Below are positions 25,617 to 33,519 of a stretch of 64,000 nucleotides of DNA, in pieces (position 1 is the stretch's first letter; every line of letters starts with the position of its first letter). The position numbers and the translations under genes were made by a program. Source of the stretch: Methylophaga sp048259785. GTDB lineage: Bacteria > Pseudomonadota > Gammaproteobacteria > Nitrosococcales > Methylophagaceae. A model generated the notes under the pieces. That model was not told where the DNA came from. It worked only from the letters and a program-made list of their open reading frames with translations, and made no database searches. Location: NCBI GenBank assembly GCA_048259785.1, contig JBLXHJ010000001.1, positions 558,001 to 622,000 of the forward strand, given 5' to 3'.

Positions 25617-26855
25617 TTACATTAACCAACGAAGTTGAACTCCCAACAAGTCAACACTAACATCGTAATCACCATTAAGACTATTGGTTCCGTCAGATTC
25701 TTTTATTGAAGGATTATTGGCAAATAAATGTGCATAACCAGCATCAATAATCAGATTGTCGGAATAGTTGTATGTAGCACCGATAGCAATCCATTTTCTG
25801 TCGATATCAGGTATTCTGGCTGTTCTTCGCTTTACACCTGGCACAGCTGTTTCGTCATAAGCAATCCCAGATCGGAATTGCCATTTATCGTTATAACGGT
25901 AATTTACCCCCAAGCCATAACGCATACTGTTTTCCCAGTCTTCTGGTTTTGTACTGGTGAAAGTACCCCCATCAGATTCAATGGCGAGCTCCTGGAAACG
26001 GCTCCATCTTGTCATAGTGGCGTCAGCCAGAACCGACCATTTCGAATTAATCTGATGATGAATAGCCAATGAAATGGTCTCAGGTAAATCCACATCACCC
26101 TGTATATTCTCATCGGCCAGAACACTGCCATTGACGGCTGTTAGAGTGCCATCACCTTTGAGTGTGTGTGAAATTTTGGATCGATAAGCCAGGGCCAATC
26201 GAGTATCTGGCGTAGCTTGATACATCATTCCCAGGTTGTAGCCATAGCCCCAGTCATCGGCTTCCAGTTTCACTTTGCCGTCAGATGTACCTAGATTTGT
26301 CATTTGAACTAATGTCAGATCGATATATTCAGCACTAACACCAAAGCCAATAGATAATTTATCTGTCGGCTTGTAAGCAATGCTGGGATTGAAGTTAATG
26401 GTTTTAAGATCAGATTTGACTGCAAAATATCGACCTACCCATTTTTCATTATATTCAGTGACCAGACCAAAAGGGGCGGTAATCCCAAAACCTATAGCCA
26501 CTTTGTCATTTAGAGGTTTAGCGTAATAAAAGTTGGGTACGACAGCATTTTTTGCAGCATCGCCGCCTTCGCCGCCATTCCAGGGTGATGATGTACCGTC
26601 ATTATTAAACTCTGAGTTTGGCGCTATGTAGTTAATTGCCAAATCCATTTCTGCCTGTTTTAAATAAATCAAACCCGCTGGGTTGAAATAAATAGTACTA
26701 GCATCTTCTGCAGATGCAGCACTCCCTGCAAAGGCTCTTCCGAGTCCCGTCACACTTTGCTCAATAATTGCAAAGCCTGCACCAAAGCTGGCACTGCTCA
26801 TTGTGCCAAGTAATAAAAAAGTCGGAGCCTTGAGGATATTTAATTTCATAGTCAA
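25617..26855 (-). CDS. FadL/OmpP1/TodX-family outer-membrane lipid transporter
   Basis: Outer-membrane beta-barrel for import of long-chain fatty acids or other hydrophobic compounds. The 412-residue product has a signal peptide (about 1-25, ending SASFGAG). The FadL N-terminal hatch is GFAIIEQSVTGLGRAFAGSAASAEDASTIYFNPAGL, which includes the family NPAG motif. Alternating barrel strands end in the aromatic-terminated LLGVQLRWLM. ATG codons at 26855 and 26849 are both possible starts. The acyl-CoA ligase follows without any gap, a logical uptake-activation pair. Confidence 0.9.
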   Translation of the reverse strand: MTMKLNILKAPTFLLLGTMSSASFGAGFAIIEQSVTGLGRAFAGSAASAEDASTIYFNPAGLIYLKQAEMDLAINYIAPNSEFNNDGTSSPWNGGEGGDAAKNAVVPNFYYAKPLNDKVAIGFGITAPFGLVTEYNEKWVGRYFAVKSDLKTINFNPSIAYKPTDKLSIGFGVSAEYIDLTLVQMTNLGTSDGKVKLEADDWGYGYNLGMMYQATPDTRLALAYRSKISHTLKGDGTLTAVNGSVLADENIQGDVDLPETISLAIHHQINSKWSVLADATMTRWSRFQELAIESDGGTFTSTKPEDWENSMRYGLGVNYRYNDKWQFRSGIAYDETAVPGVKRRTARIPDIDRKWIAIGATYNYSDNLIIDAGYAHLFANNPSIKESDGTNSLNGDYDVSVDLLGVQLRWLM

Positions 26856-26933
26856 TCACTTGCAGCGGTTTTTTGAACAAGAAGATAAAGTATCCTAAGC
26901 GCTTAAGGCGTGCAAGCTTTTCTCAATCACAGA

Positions 26934-27623
26934 TTAGACTCGTTTAAATACTAAATCCCAAACACCATGACCGAGCCTATGTCCACGCTGTTCAAATTTC
27001 GTCAGCGGGCGATAACTTGGGCGTTCGATATAGGTATTATCAGGACTGGTATTGTGAAAGCGAGCATTGGAAGAAACGTCGGCGAGCATTTGTTCAGCAT
27101 AATCCTGCCAATCTGTGGCTAAATGAAGATGTCCACCATGCTCTAGTTTATCAGCCAGCACATTGACGAATTCAGGTTGGATGATCCGTCGTTTGTTATG
27201 ACGTTTTTTATGCCATGGATCAGGGAAGTAGATTTGAACACGTGCCAGAACCTGGTTTTTAATGCGATGCTTAATAAGCTGTACGGCATCTGTGCATGCC
27301 ACTCTGACATTGGTCAGCTGTTCGTCATCAATGGCTTTAAGAAGCTGGCCTACACCTGGACGATGTACTTCGATGCCAATATAGTCTTGGTCAGGCTGAT
27401 TTTTTGCCATTTCAATCAGCGAGGCACCATTACCAAAGCCAATTTCTATAATTTTTGGTGCTTCGCGACCAAATAATGCGTTGAGATCAGACAAATCTGT
27501 ATCATCATCGATACCAAAGACGGGCCAGTGATTGTCCAGAGCACGTTGTTGACCAGGCGTCAGTCTGCCTTCACGGCGAACAAAACTGCGGATTTGGCGC
27601 AGGGTTTTTGTTTCAGTTGTCAT
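26934..27623 (-). CDS. trmB: tRNA (guanine46-N7)-methyltransferase TrmB
   Basis: Methylates G46 in the variable loop of tRNAs. The 229-residue protein has the SAM loop EIGFGNGASLIEMA, the VARVQIYFPDPWHKKRHNKRRI substrate segment (PDPW is diagnostic), and the C-terminal TKFEQRGHRLGHGVWDL. The open frame extends 23 codons further to 27692, but the ATG at 27623 (MTTETKTLRQIRSFVRREGR) matches the usual TrmB start, and the extra stretch has no family counterpart. Single gene, transcribed away from edd. Confidence 0.94.
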   Translation of the reverse strand: MTTETKTLRQIRSFVRREGRLTPGQQRALDNHWPVFGIDDDTDLSDLNALFGREAPKIIEIGFGNGASLIEMAKNQPDQDYIGIEVHRPGVGQLLKAIDDEQLTNVRVACTDAVQLIKHRIKNQVLARVQIYFPDPWHKKRHNKRRIIQPEFVNVLADKLEHGGHLHLATDWQDYAEQMLADVSSNARFHNTSPDNTYIERPSYRPLTKFEQRGHRLGHGVWDLVFKRV

Positions 27624-27729
27624 AGATCGTATCGGTAAAAATTTAAAGGCGGATATGATACCTGAAGCGCTAAGGGATAACACGGCAAGCAAAATTTTTT
27701 ATACCCAGACAATCTGATTGAAATGACAA

Positions 27730-27745
27730 TGTGATGCATATCACA
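27730..27745. promoter_or_regulatory. CRP-type binding site in the trmB-edd intergenic region
   Basis: TGTGATGCATATCACA has both half-sites matching the CRP/Vfr consensus TGTGA-N6-TCACA exactly. It is 220 bases upstream of the edd start and 107 bases upstream of trmB. The 341-base divergent gap (27624-27964) otherwise contains only the candidate -10 box listed next. Confidence 0.55.
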
Positions 27746-27866
27746 ACCAATGTTTACGCCTGATTACGTTGTATGGATGTTGAAAAACGATAAATAGACC
27801 TCTTTTTTCTCAAGCATTGACAGTGTAAGTTTTTGATAACAGCGTGCTAAAAATGACTATTAGCGT

Positions 27867-27872
27867 TATAAT
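27867..27872 (+). promoter_or_regulatory. Candidate -10 box of the edd promoter
   Basis: A perfect TATAAT lies 93 bases upstream of the edd ATG. No recognisable -35 hexamer sits 16-18 bases upstream, so an activator may be needed. A TTGACA at 27817-27822 is too far away (44 bases) to pair with it. Confidence 0.4.
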
Positions 27873-27964
27873 ATTTGGTCTTTACGAAGAATCTTAAGGG
27901 TACTCCGAGCCCCGCAATTATCTTTGCATATAATCAGGCAAAGCATTTAAGAGAGAAGGAAAGT

Positions 27965-29788
27965 ATGGTTCATCCAGTTTTAGAAGCCGTCACCAATGAC
28001 GTAATCGAGAGAAGCAAAAAAACACGGGAAATCTATCTCGGCCGTATTGATGAGGCGATGCAAAAAGGCCCACATCGTGCTGTATTGGGCTGCGGCAATT
28101 TAGCTCATGGATTTGCTGCCTGTTCCATGTCAGAAAAAGCGGACTTGGCAGGAGATAAAAAAGCCAATATCGCGATTATTTCTTCATACAACGACATGCT
28201 ATCGGCGCACGAGCCGTTTAAAGATTTCCCTGCAATCATCAAGAAAGCTGCAACCGAAGCCGGTGGTGTCGCTCAGTTTGCTGGTGGTGTTCCTGCCATG
28301 TGTGATGGTATTACACAGGGCCAGCCAGGTATGGAACTATCGCTTTTCAGCCGTGACGTCATTGCGATGGCAACCGCGATTGGCCTCAGCCACAATATGT
28401 TCGATGCCGCTATGTATCTGGGCGTTTGTGACAAAATTGTTCCGGGTTTATTGATTGGTGCATTGAGTTTTGGTCACTTACCGGCTGTTTTCGTACCGGC
28501 AGGACCTATGCCGAGCGGTTTGCCTAACAAAGAGAAAGTCCGTATTCGTCAGCTCTACGCTGAAGGTAAAGTCGGTCGTGAAGAGTTATTAAAAGCAGAG
28601 TCTGAGTCTTATCATAGCCCAGGTACATGTACTTTCTACGGTACAGCAAACAGTAACCAAATGATGGTTGAAATGATGGGCTTACACCTGCCTGGTAGCT
28701 CCTTCATTAATCCAAACACACCACTGCGTGATGCCTTAACAAAACGTGCGACTGAACAAGCACTAAAATTTACCGCGTTAGGCGATGACTATCGTCCAAT
28801 CGGTCATCTGATCGATGAGAAAGCGATTTTGAACGCCCTGGTCGGTTTATTAGCCACAGGTGGTTCAACTAACCACACTATCCATCTGATTGCGATTGCA
28901 CGTGCGGCAGGTATTATCATTAACTGGGATGACTTTGACCGTCTGTCAAAAATTATTCCATTAGTGACACGTATTTATCCTAATGGTACGGCTGATGTGA
29001 ATCACTTCCAGGCTGCCGGCGGTATGGGCGTATTAATTGGTGAACTGTCTAAAAATGGCTTAATGCATACAGATATCATTACCATCGGTGATGAAAAAGG
29101 TATGGAACAGTACACTAAAGAGCCGACACTAAAAGAAGGCACACTGACTTGGGAAGAAGGACCAGAAGCTTCTCTGGATACCGATGTTATCGGTAGTATT
29201 TCAGCACCTTTTGCAACAAGCGGCGGTTTACACTTAATCAAAGGTAATCTTGGCCGTGGTATGTCTAAGATTTCAGCCGTTGATCCGAAACATCAGGTTG
29301 TTGAAGCACCTGCAATGGTCTTTGATCATCAGGATGATGTTGTTGAGGCTTTCAAACGTGGCGAAATGAACAAAGACGTGATTGTTGTTTTGCGTTTTCA
29401 GGGACCAAAATCAAACGGTATGCCTGAGTTGCACAAACTGACACCACCATTAGGCGTGTTACAGGATAAAGGCTTTAAAGTAGCGCTTGTTACTGACGGC
29501 CGTATGTCTGGTGCCTCTGGTAAAGTGCCTTCAGCTATCCACCTCTGTCCTGAATGTGCGGATGGCAGCATCCTGACCAAAGTACGCGATGGCGATATGA
29601 TTCGTCTTGATACACAGCGTGGCGAATTAAATGTGTTAGTTGATGAAGAAGAACTGAACTCACGTATGGCTTGTGTATTGGCAAATACTGAACATCATTA
29701 TGGTATGGGCCGTGAACTGTTTGACAGTTTCCGCCAAGGCGTTTCATCAGCAGAAACGGGTGCCATCAACATGTTTAATGTCGAATAA
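27965..29788 (+). CDS. edd: Phosphogluconate dehydratase Edd (Entner-Doudoroff)
   Basis: Dehydrates 6-phosphogluconate to 2-keto-3-deoxy-6-phosphogluconate (KDPG). The 607-residue IlvD/Edd-family Fe-S enzyme starts MVHPVLEAVTNDVIERSKKTREIYLGRI. It has the cluster-ligand regions VLGCGNLAHGFAA, PAMCDGITQGQPGMELSLFSRD and GTCTFYGTANSNQMM, plus TDGRMSGASGKVPSAIHLCPE near the C-terminus. ATG 27965 is preceded by GAGAGAAGGAAAG. An upstream TTG extension to 27875 has no family support. eda follows after 21 bases, giving the two-step pathway from 6-phosphogluconate to pyruvate and glyceraldehyde-3-phosphate. In methylotrophs this pair can serve the ribulose-monophosphate cycle (inference). Confidence 0.97.
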   Translation: MVHPVLEAVTNDVIERSKKTREIYLGRIDEAMQKGPHRAVLGCGNLAHGFAACSMSEKADLAGDKKANIAIISSYNDMLSAHEPFKDFPAIIKKAATEAGGVAQFAGGVPAMCDGITQGQPGMELSLFSRDVIAMATAIGLSHNMFDAAMYLGVCDKIVPGLLIGALSFGHLPAVFVPAGPMPSGLPNKEKVRIRQLYAEGKVGREELLKAESESYHSPGTCTFYGTANSNQMMVEMMGLHLPGSSFINPNTPLRDALTKRATEQALKFTALGDDYRPIGHLIDEKAILNALVGLLATGGSTNHTIHLIAIARAAGIIINWDDFDRLSKIIPLVTRIYPNGTADVNHFQAAGGMGVLIGELSKNGLMHTDIITIGDEKGMEQYTKEPTLKEGTLTWEEGPEASLDTDVIGSISAPFATSGGLHLIKGNLGRGMSKISAVDPKHQVVEAPAMVFDHQDDVVEAFKRGEMNKDVIVVLRFQGPKSNGMPELHKLTPPLGVLQDKGFKVALVTDGRMSGASGKVPSAIHLCPECADGSILTKVRDGDMIRLDTQRGELNVLVDEEELNSRMACVLANTEHHYGMGRELFDSFRQGVSSAETGAINMFNVE

Positions 29789-29809
29789 TTATTTGGAATA
29801 AATTAATCA

Positions 29810-30442
29810 ATGTCTAAAACAATTCAAGAGATCATGAAAGTATCACCGATTGTACCGGTGATGGTTATCAATAATGTTGAGCATGCTGTCCCCTTAGCTA
29901 AAGCCTTGGTTAAAGGTGGTTTAAAAGTTCTTGAAATTACGCTGAGAACAGATGCAGCACTTGAATCTATCCGTCGCATTAAAGCTGAAGTACCTGATGC
30001 TATCGTTGGTGCTGGCACTATCATCAATATTGAAACATTAAATGCGGCGATTGATGCTGGCGCCGAGTTTATCGTCAGCCCTGGCACCACTGAAAAATTG
30101 ATTGATGCGGCAATAAAAACCGGTGTTCCTTTATTACCGGGTGTTGCAGATCCAAGCCAAGCAATGGCTTTGCTTGAAAAAGGCATCACAGCTATGAAAT
30201 TCTTCCCTGCTGAAGCAGCGGGTGGGGTGCCAATGCTGAAATCAATTGGTGCGCCGATTCCACAAATCACCTTCTGCCCAACAGGCGGTGTTAACCAGAA
30301 AAATGTGAAGGACTATTACAGTCTGTCTAATGTGGGATGTGTCGGTGGTTCATGGATGTGTGCGGCAGATTTAGTCGATGCTGAAAACTGGGATGAGATT
30401 ACCCGTCTTTCTGCTGAGGCGATTGAATTAGCGACTGCTTAA
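29810..30442 (+). CDS. eda: KDPG aldolase Eda
   Basis: Class I aldolase cleaving KDPG to pyruvate and glyceraldehyde-3-phosphate. The 210-residue protein has E42 (LEITLRT), the Schiff-base lysine K130 in AMKFFPAEAAGG, GAGTI and SPGTT phosphate/substrate loops, and the C-terminal CPTGGVNQKN ... VGGSWM. It is co-oriented with edd and ends at a strong terminator. No zwf or pgl gene is in the window. Confidence 0.97.
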   Translation: MSKTIQEIMKVSPIVPVMVINNVEHAVPLAKALVKGGLKVLEITLRTDAALESIRRIKAEVPDAIVGAGTIINIETLNAAIDAGAEFIVSPGTTEKLIDAAIKTGVPLLPGVADPSQAMALLEKGITAMKFFPAEAAGGVPMLKSIGAPIPQITFCPTGGVNQKNVKDYYSLSNVGCVGGSWMCAADLVDAENWDEITRLSAEAIELATA

Positions 30443-30462
30443 ACGCCATTCGCATCTAGAAT

Positions 30463-30492
30463 AAAAAGGCCGGGAATATCCCGGCCTTTTTT
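30463..30492. terminator. Bidirectional terminator between eda and the MNIO operon
   Basis: Stem GGCCGGGA (30468-30475), loop ATA, TCCCGGCC (30479-30486), with five As on the left and six Ts on the right, suited to both convergent transcripts. The T-run touches the stop codon of the hvfC-like gene. Confidence 0.92.
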
Positions 30493-31243
30493 ATGCCTGT
30501 TGTCTTAACAGCAAAATGCCTTTTGCTAACCAATCCGTTATTAAATCTCTGGCCCCATTTGTTATCAATTGACGGTCAAGTTGCGGCATCGCTTCTGCTA
30601 CAGAATTTATAACGGAATCGACATTCTCACCTGCCGTGATGCGTTCGAACAGATGTGCACTTAGGCCATTGAGCTCAATAAATTTCACTTCATCAGCTTG
30701 ATTACGGTATACCAAAAGAAAATGGGGTGTTTCAGACGCCGATGTTGGTTGAAAGTCATGACTGATCTGATGTACTGGGAAATCAAAACTCAATAACCAG
30801 GCGAGCGGAGAATCGTGATAAGACAATGTCAGTAGATCACAGGCTTCGTTAATCTCACTGCTTTGCCATTCATCCTCAGCAATACTCAGAGCCAATTCAA
30901 CCCACTCATAATGAGCAAGTTCATGTAAAAAAGGCATTGTAGGATTAACCGGATACTGCTGATTTAAATAGGCAATAAATTCTTTAGATACATCAACGAA
31001 GCGGGGAGACTGGCAATAATGCTGTTGCATAAAGGATCTGACGAGGATCAGCCAGTCATTCTCAGTCATCAGTTGCCGTATAACAGGAAAAGCGCTTGAT
31101 AGGGTACTGTTGATATTATTAAAAAATAAGTCGCGGTAAATAGCCATCCGGCGGCTTTCCAGTTGATCGGGAATAGCCTGATGTTCCGGATCACGGATAT
31201 AGGCGGCGAACTGATATTGTGTTTGCTGAAAATGATTAGCCAT
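30491..31243 (-). CDS. HvfC/BufC-like protein (DUF2063), MNIO partner
   Basis: The 250-residue protein has an N-terminal DUF2063 domain (QTQYQFAAYIRDPEHQAIPDQLESRRMAIYRDLFFNNINSTLSSAFPVIRQLM) and a C-terminal helical domain. In characterised systems (TglI, MbnC, HvfC, BufC) such proteins recruit the substrate peptide to the MNIO enzyme. ATG 31243 overlaps the end of the MNIO gene by 8 bases and gives the expected MANHFQQTQYQF start. A longer frame reaching 31300 lies wholly inside the MNIO gene and is unlikely. Its role here is inferred from family and gene order. Confidence 0.82.
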   Translation of the reverse strand: MANHFQQTQYQFAAYIRDPEHQAIPDQLESRRMAIYRDLFFNNINSTLSSAFPVIRQLMTENDWLILVRSFMQQHYCQSPRFVDVSKEFIAYLNQQYPVNPTMPFLHELAHYEWVELALSIAEDEWQSSEINEACDLLTLSYHDSPLAWLLSFDFPVHQISHDFQPTSASETPHFLLVYRNQADEVKFIELNGLSAHLFERITAGENVDSVINSVAEAMPQLDRQLITNGARDLITDWLAKGILLLRQQA

Positions 31244-32084
31244 GAGCTGCATGCATGTTTTGTGGCTGCTGTTGATATTGTCTGATAACAGCCATTTCAT
31301 CTAATAAATGAGATAGAGAAGGGATATTAAAATCACGCTCAAGCAGCGTTGGGATAACACCATGTGTTTGATAGGTGTGACTAAGTAGTTGCCAGACAGG
31401 ATCAATAATATCCGCGCCGTGAGTGTCGACAATCAAATCTTCTGCTTCATTGTAGTGACCGGCGATATGCAAATAAGCAATACGATCCGTCGGCATCGCG
31501 TTGATAAACGTCTGGGCATCATAGCCATGATTAATGCTGTTCACATAGACATTATTCACATCTAACAACAGGTCACAGTCGGCTTCTTCTAGTATCTGAC
31601 GCGTGAAATCAATTTCAGTGATTTCCTGGCCGGGAGCAGCGTAGTATGAAACGTTTTCTATGATGAGCTTCCGTTCGAGAATGTCCTGTACCTGTTTAAT
31701 GCGTTCTGCGACATAACGAACAGATCCGTCGGTGAATGGAATCGGCATTAAATCATAGAGATGCCCGTCATCACTACAAAAGCTTAAATGTTCGCTATAG
31801 CTGACGATTTGATGCTTATCAAAAAACTGCTTTAACTGTTTTAGAAAGTCGATATCTAATGGTGCAGGACTACCGATAGATAGTGATAAGCCATGACATA
31901 ACATGGGAAAGCGTTCGCACGCAGCCGTGAATTGCTTGGCATACTTACCACCCATTCCCATCCAGTTCTCTGGAGCCACTTCCATGAAATCGATATCATG
32001 ATTGGCCGACTTTAACAGCTCATCGATAAATTGTCGGCGAAGTCCAAGGCCTGTTCCTGTGACCGGACATGATGGAAGCGCCAT
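31236..32084 (-). CDS. Multinuclear non-heme iron oxidative enzyme (MNIO, DUF692/UPF0276; HvfB/BufB-like)
   Basis: 282-residue TIM-barrel enzyme. The family modifies cysteine residues of ribosomally made peptides (methanobactin MbnB, TglH, HvfB/BufB). Metal-ligand motifs are visible in order: MLCHGLSLSIGS, YSEHLSF, LIIENVSYY, LLLDVNNVYVN, LHIAGHY, VDTHGADI and LLERDFN. A GGAG ribosome-binding site precedes the ATG. It is the third gene of a four-gene minus-strand operon (rhodanese, CGC protein, this enzyme, HvfC-like). No small Cys-rich precursor gene of the usual BufA/HvfA kind lies next to it. Confidence 0.9.
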   Translation of the reverse strand: MALPSCPVTGTGLGLRRQFIDELLKSANHDIDFMEVAPENWMGMGGKYAKQFTAACERFPMLCHGLSLSIGSPAPLDIDFLKQLKQFFDKHQIVSYSEHLSFCSDDGHLYDLMPIPFTDGSVRYVAERIKQVQDILERKLIIENVSYYAAPGQEITEIDFTRQILEEADCDLLLDVNNVYVNSINHGYDAQTFINAMPTDRIAYLHIAGHYNEAEDLIVDTHGADIIDPVWQLLSHTYQTHGVIPTLLERDFNIPSLSHLLDEMAVIRQYQQQPQNMHAAHG

Positions 32085-32146
32085 ATTATTCTCCTGCAGA
32101 ATGTTGTCTTAACAAAGACGATTTCATGCTGCGATTGTTACAGCCG

Positions 32147-32899
32147 TTAGTCTAAATTAATCTCAAACATCGTTCTGTCTATCCCGACATTACCTGTCTT
32201 GGTATCAATGACATAGAGAATCGCTTTGTAATGGCCACTCTCTTTCAATTGGGTTTTTGCAGAGAAGATACCAATCGGTCCGGTAAAACTAAGTGGGATT
32301 TCATCAATTTTTTTCTCATCCTGCATTAAGATAGCTTTTGCCTCGTAGTTTTTAGGATCCCACAAACCGTTTTTCTTAATCGGACAGCCGCATAACAGTG
32401 ATGCGTCCAGATAAAACTCTACTACACCGCCTTGTAAAACTTGGGTCCAGCCATCGGCAATAAACCCTGGCATCTTTATACTAATGCCGTCACCGAGCAG
32501 ATCTTTGCCAGGAATTATCCAGGTCGTGATGCTTGCCTCTTGCAGAGACTGACGATAGGCATAGGGCCCAAGCAAAGTGATTTTAATCAAACGTGGTGTA
32601 TCAATATCGACCGTCGCCAGATAACCCGCCGTGTTTCTGTCTGTTAATACATCACCGCGATGAATGGGATTTTTGATCAAACGATCAGTATCGCCTGTGC
32701 CACCATTAATCCAACCTTCATCAAGTAACTCATCTGTTTCCGCATCTTTCACCATGACCCGAACACCGCCGACACTGGTGCCGATATACTTGGCATCATT
32801 AGCCATTGCTCTAATCATAATTTGCGTTGTCTCTGCATACGAAAGTGAAGGTATGAGAGTAGATGCGAGCAGTAGTAGTGTGTATTTACAGAGGTTCAT
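32147..32899 (-). CDS. Secreted protein of unknown function with a lone C-G-C motif
   Basis: The 250-residue product has a clear signal peptide (MNLCKYTLLLLASTLIPSLSYA, cleavage about residue 22). The predicted beta-rich periplasmic body contains two cysteines only, C170 and C172, in LLCGCPIKKNGLWDP. I recognise no named domain. It lies between a rhodanese gene and the MNIO-HvfC pair with short gaps (17 and 62 bases) and an AGGAATA ribosome-binding site. Because MNIO enzymes act on cysteines of exported peptides, this protein could be the substrate or a metal/thiol handling partner; that is inference only. Confidence 0.8.
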   Translation of the reverse strand: MNLCKYTLLLLASTLIPSLSYAETTQIMIRAMANDAKYIGTSVGGVRVMVKDAETDELLDEGWINGGTGDTDRLIKNPIHRGDVLTDRNTAGYLATVDIDTPRLIKITLLGPYAYRQSLQEASITTWIIPGKDLLGDGISIKMPGFIADGWTQVLQGGVVEFYLDASLLCGCPIKKNGLWDPKNYEAKAILMQDEKKIDEIPLSFTGPIGIFSAKTQLKESGHYKAILYVIDTKTGNVGIDRTMFEINLD

Positions 32900-32916
32900 C
32901 GGTATATTCCTGTAAT

Positions 32917-33258
32917 TTAAATCTGCTGCCAGGCGTCATAACCACCGGCAATCGAGTAAACCTGTTGATAGCCCATTAGCTGCAATGTCTGAGCTGCTAA
33001 AGCAGCACGGCCACCAGTTTTACAATAGACGATGACAGGATCTTCGACATTAGCGAGTGACGGGTGAGATGTGAGTGAAAACTCCAACATCCCTCTGGGA
33101 ATATGAATGGCACCAGAGATATGGCCTGCATCAAATTCGGCTGGTTCTCTGACATCTATCACGGTAGCATCATCAAGCATTGATGCGGCCTGATCACAAC
33201 TGATTTCATTAATTTCACTCTTAGCCTTTTTGACTAAATCCATTGCTGTTAAGCTCAT
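32917..33258 (-). CDS. Single-domain rhodanese (sulfurtransferase)
   Basis: 113-residue cytoplasmic rhodanese. The active-site loop is CKTGGR in VIVYCKTGGRAALAAQTL, with the usual VIDVREPAEFDAGHI and GGYDAW flanks. It is the first gene of the minus-strand operon, with a GAGGTCAC ribosome-binding site. Possible roles are persulfide delivery or thiol detoxification linked to the downstream MNIO system. The upstream region carries a cluster of repeated AAGCATTT-type motifs. Confidence 0.9.
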   Translation of the reverse strand: MSLTAMDLVKKAKSEINEISCDQAASMLDDATVIDVREPAEFDAGHISGAIHIPRGMLEFSLTSHPSLANVEDPVIVYCKTGGRAALAAQTLQLMGYQQVYSIAGGYDAWQQI

Positions 33259-33314
33259 CGTGACCTCGTTAGCTGTTTATGATGATCGTCGCTACACGAT
33301 AACAAAATTTGTGT

Positions 33315-33392
33315 ATTAGTAAATGCTAATTTTGACAAGCATTTAAAATCGCATTCAGATAAGCATTTGAAACGCTGAGTAACAAAATGCTT
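33315..33392. promoter_or_regulatory. Cluster of AAGCATTT-type operator-like motifs
   Basis: The 261-base divergent gap between the rhodanese and ABC permease genes contains an inverted repeat ATTAG-N6-CTAAT (33315-33330). It also has three AAGCATTT/AAATGCTT motifs starting at 33337, 33361 and 33385 (the last inverted), each exactly 24 bases apart. A related AAATGCTA lies within the inverted repeat. ArsR-type repressors of sulfur genes often use palindromes of this sort, but the identity is not established. Confidence 0.4.
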
Positions 33393-33519
33393 AAAAGTGA
33401 ACCTGCAAAGATGTAATAGCTCTTTCTCAATGAGTATCTTAGCGTCATAATGTGAGACAGATAAACGCTGACTTGATAAATAAAGTCCTGCAAAACTTAT
33501 GAAACAACCTGGTTAATCT

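Noticed and set aside
27624..27692. 23-codon N-terminal extension of TrmB
   Set aside because: The extra stretch looks like translated promoter region, and the family starts at the internal Met.
27817..27822. TTGACA as the -35 of the edd promoter
   Set aside because: The sequence 17 bases downstream is CAGCGT, not a -10, and the real TATAAT is 44 bases away.
28107..28454. 115-codon ORF inside edd in another frame
   Set aside because: Shadow of a strongly supported gene; the product has no recognisable features and no ribosome-binding site.
29824..30270. 148-codon minus-strand ORF inside eda
   Set aside because: Antisense shadow of eda; alanine-rich composition comes from the complementary codons.
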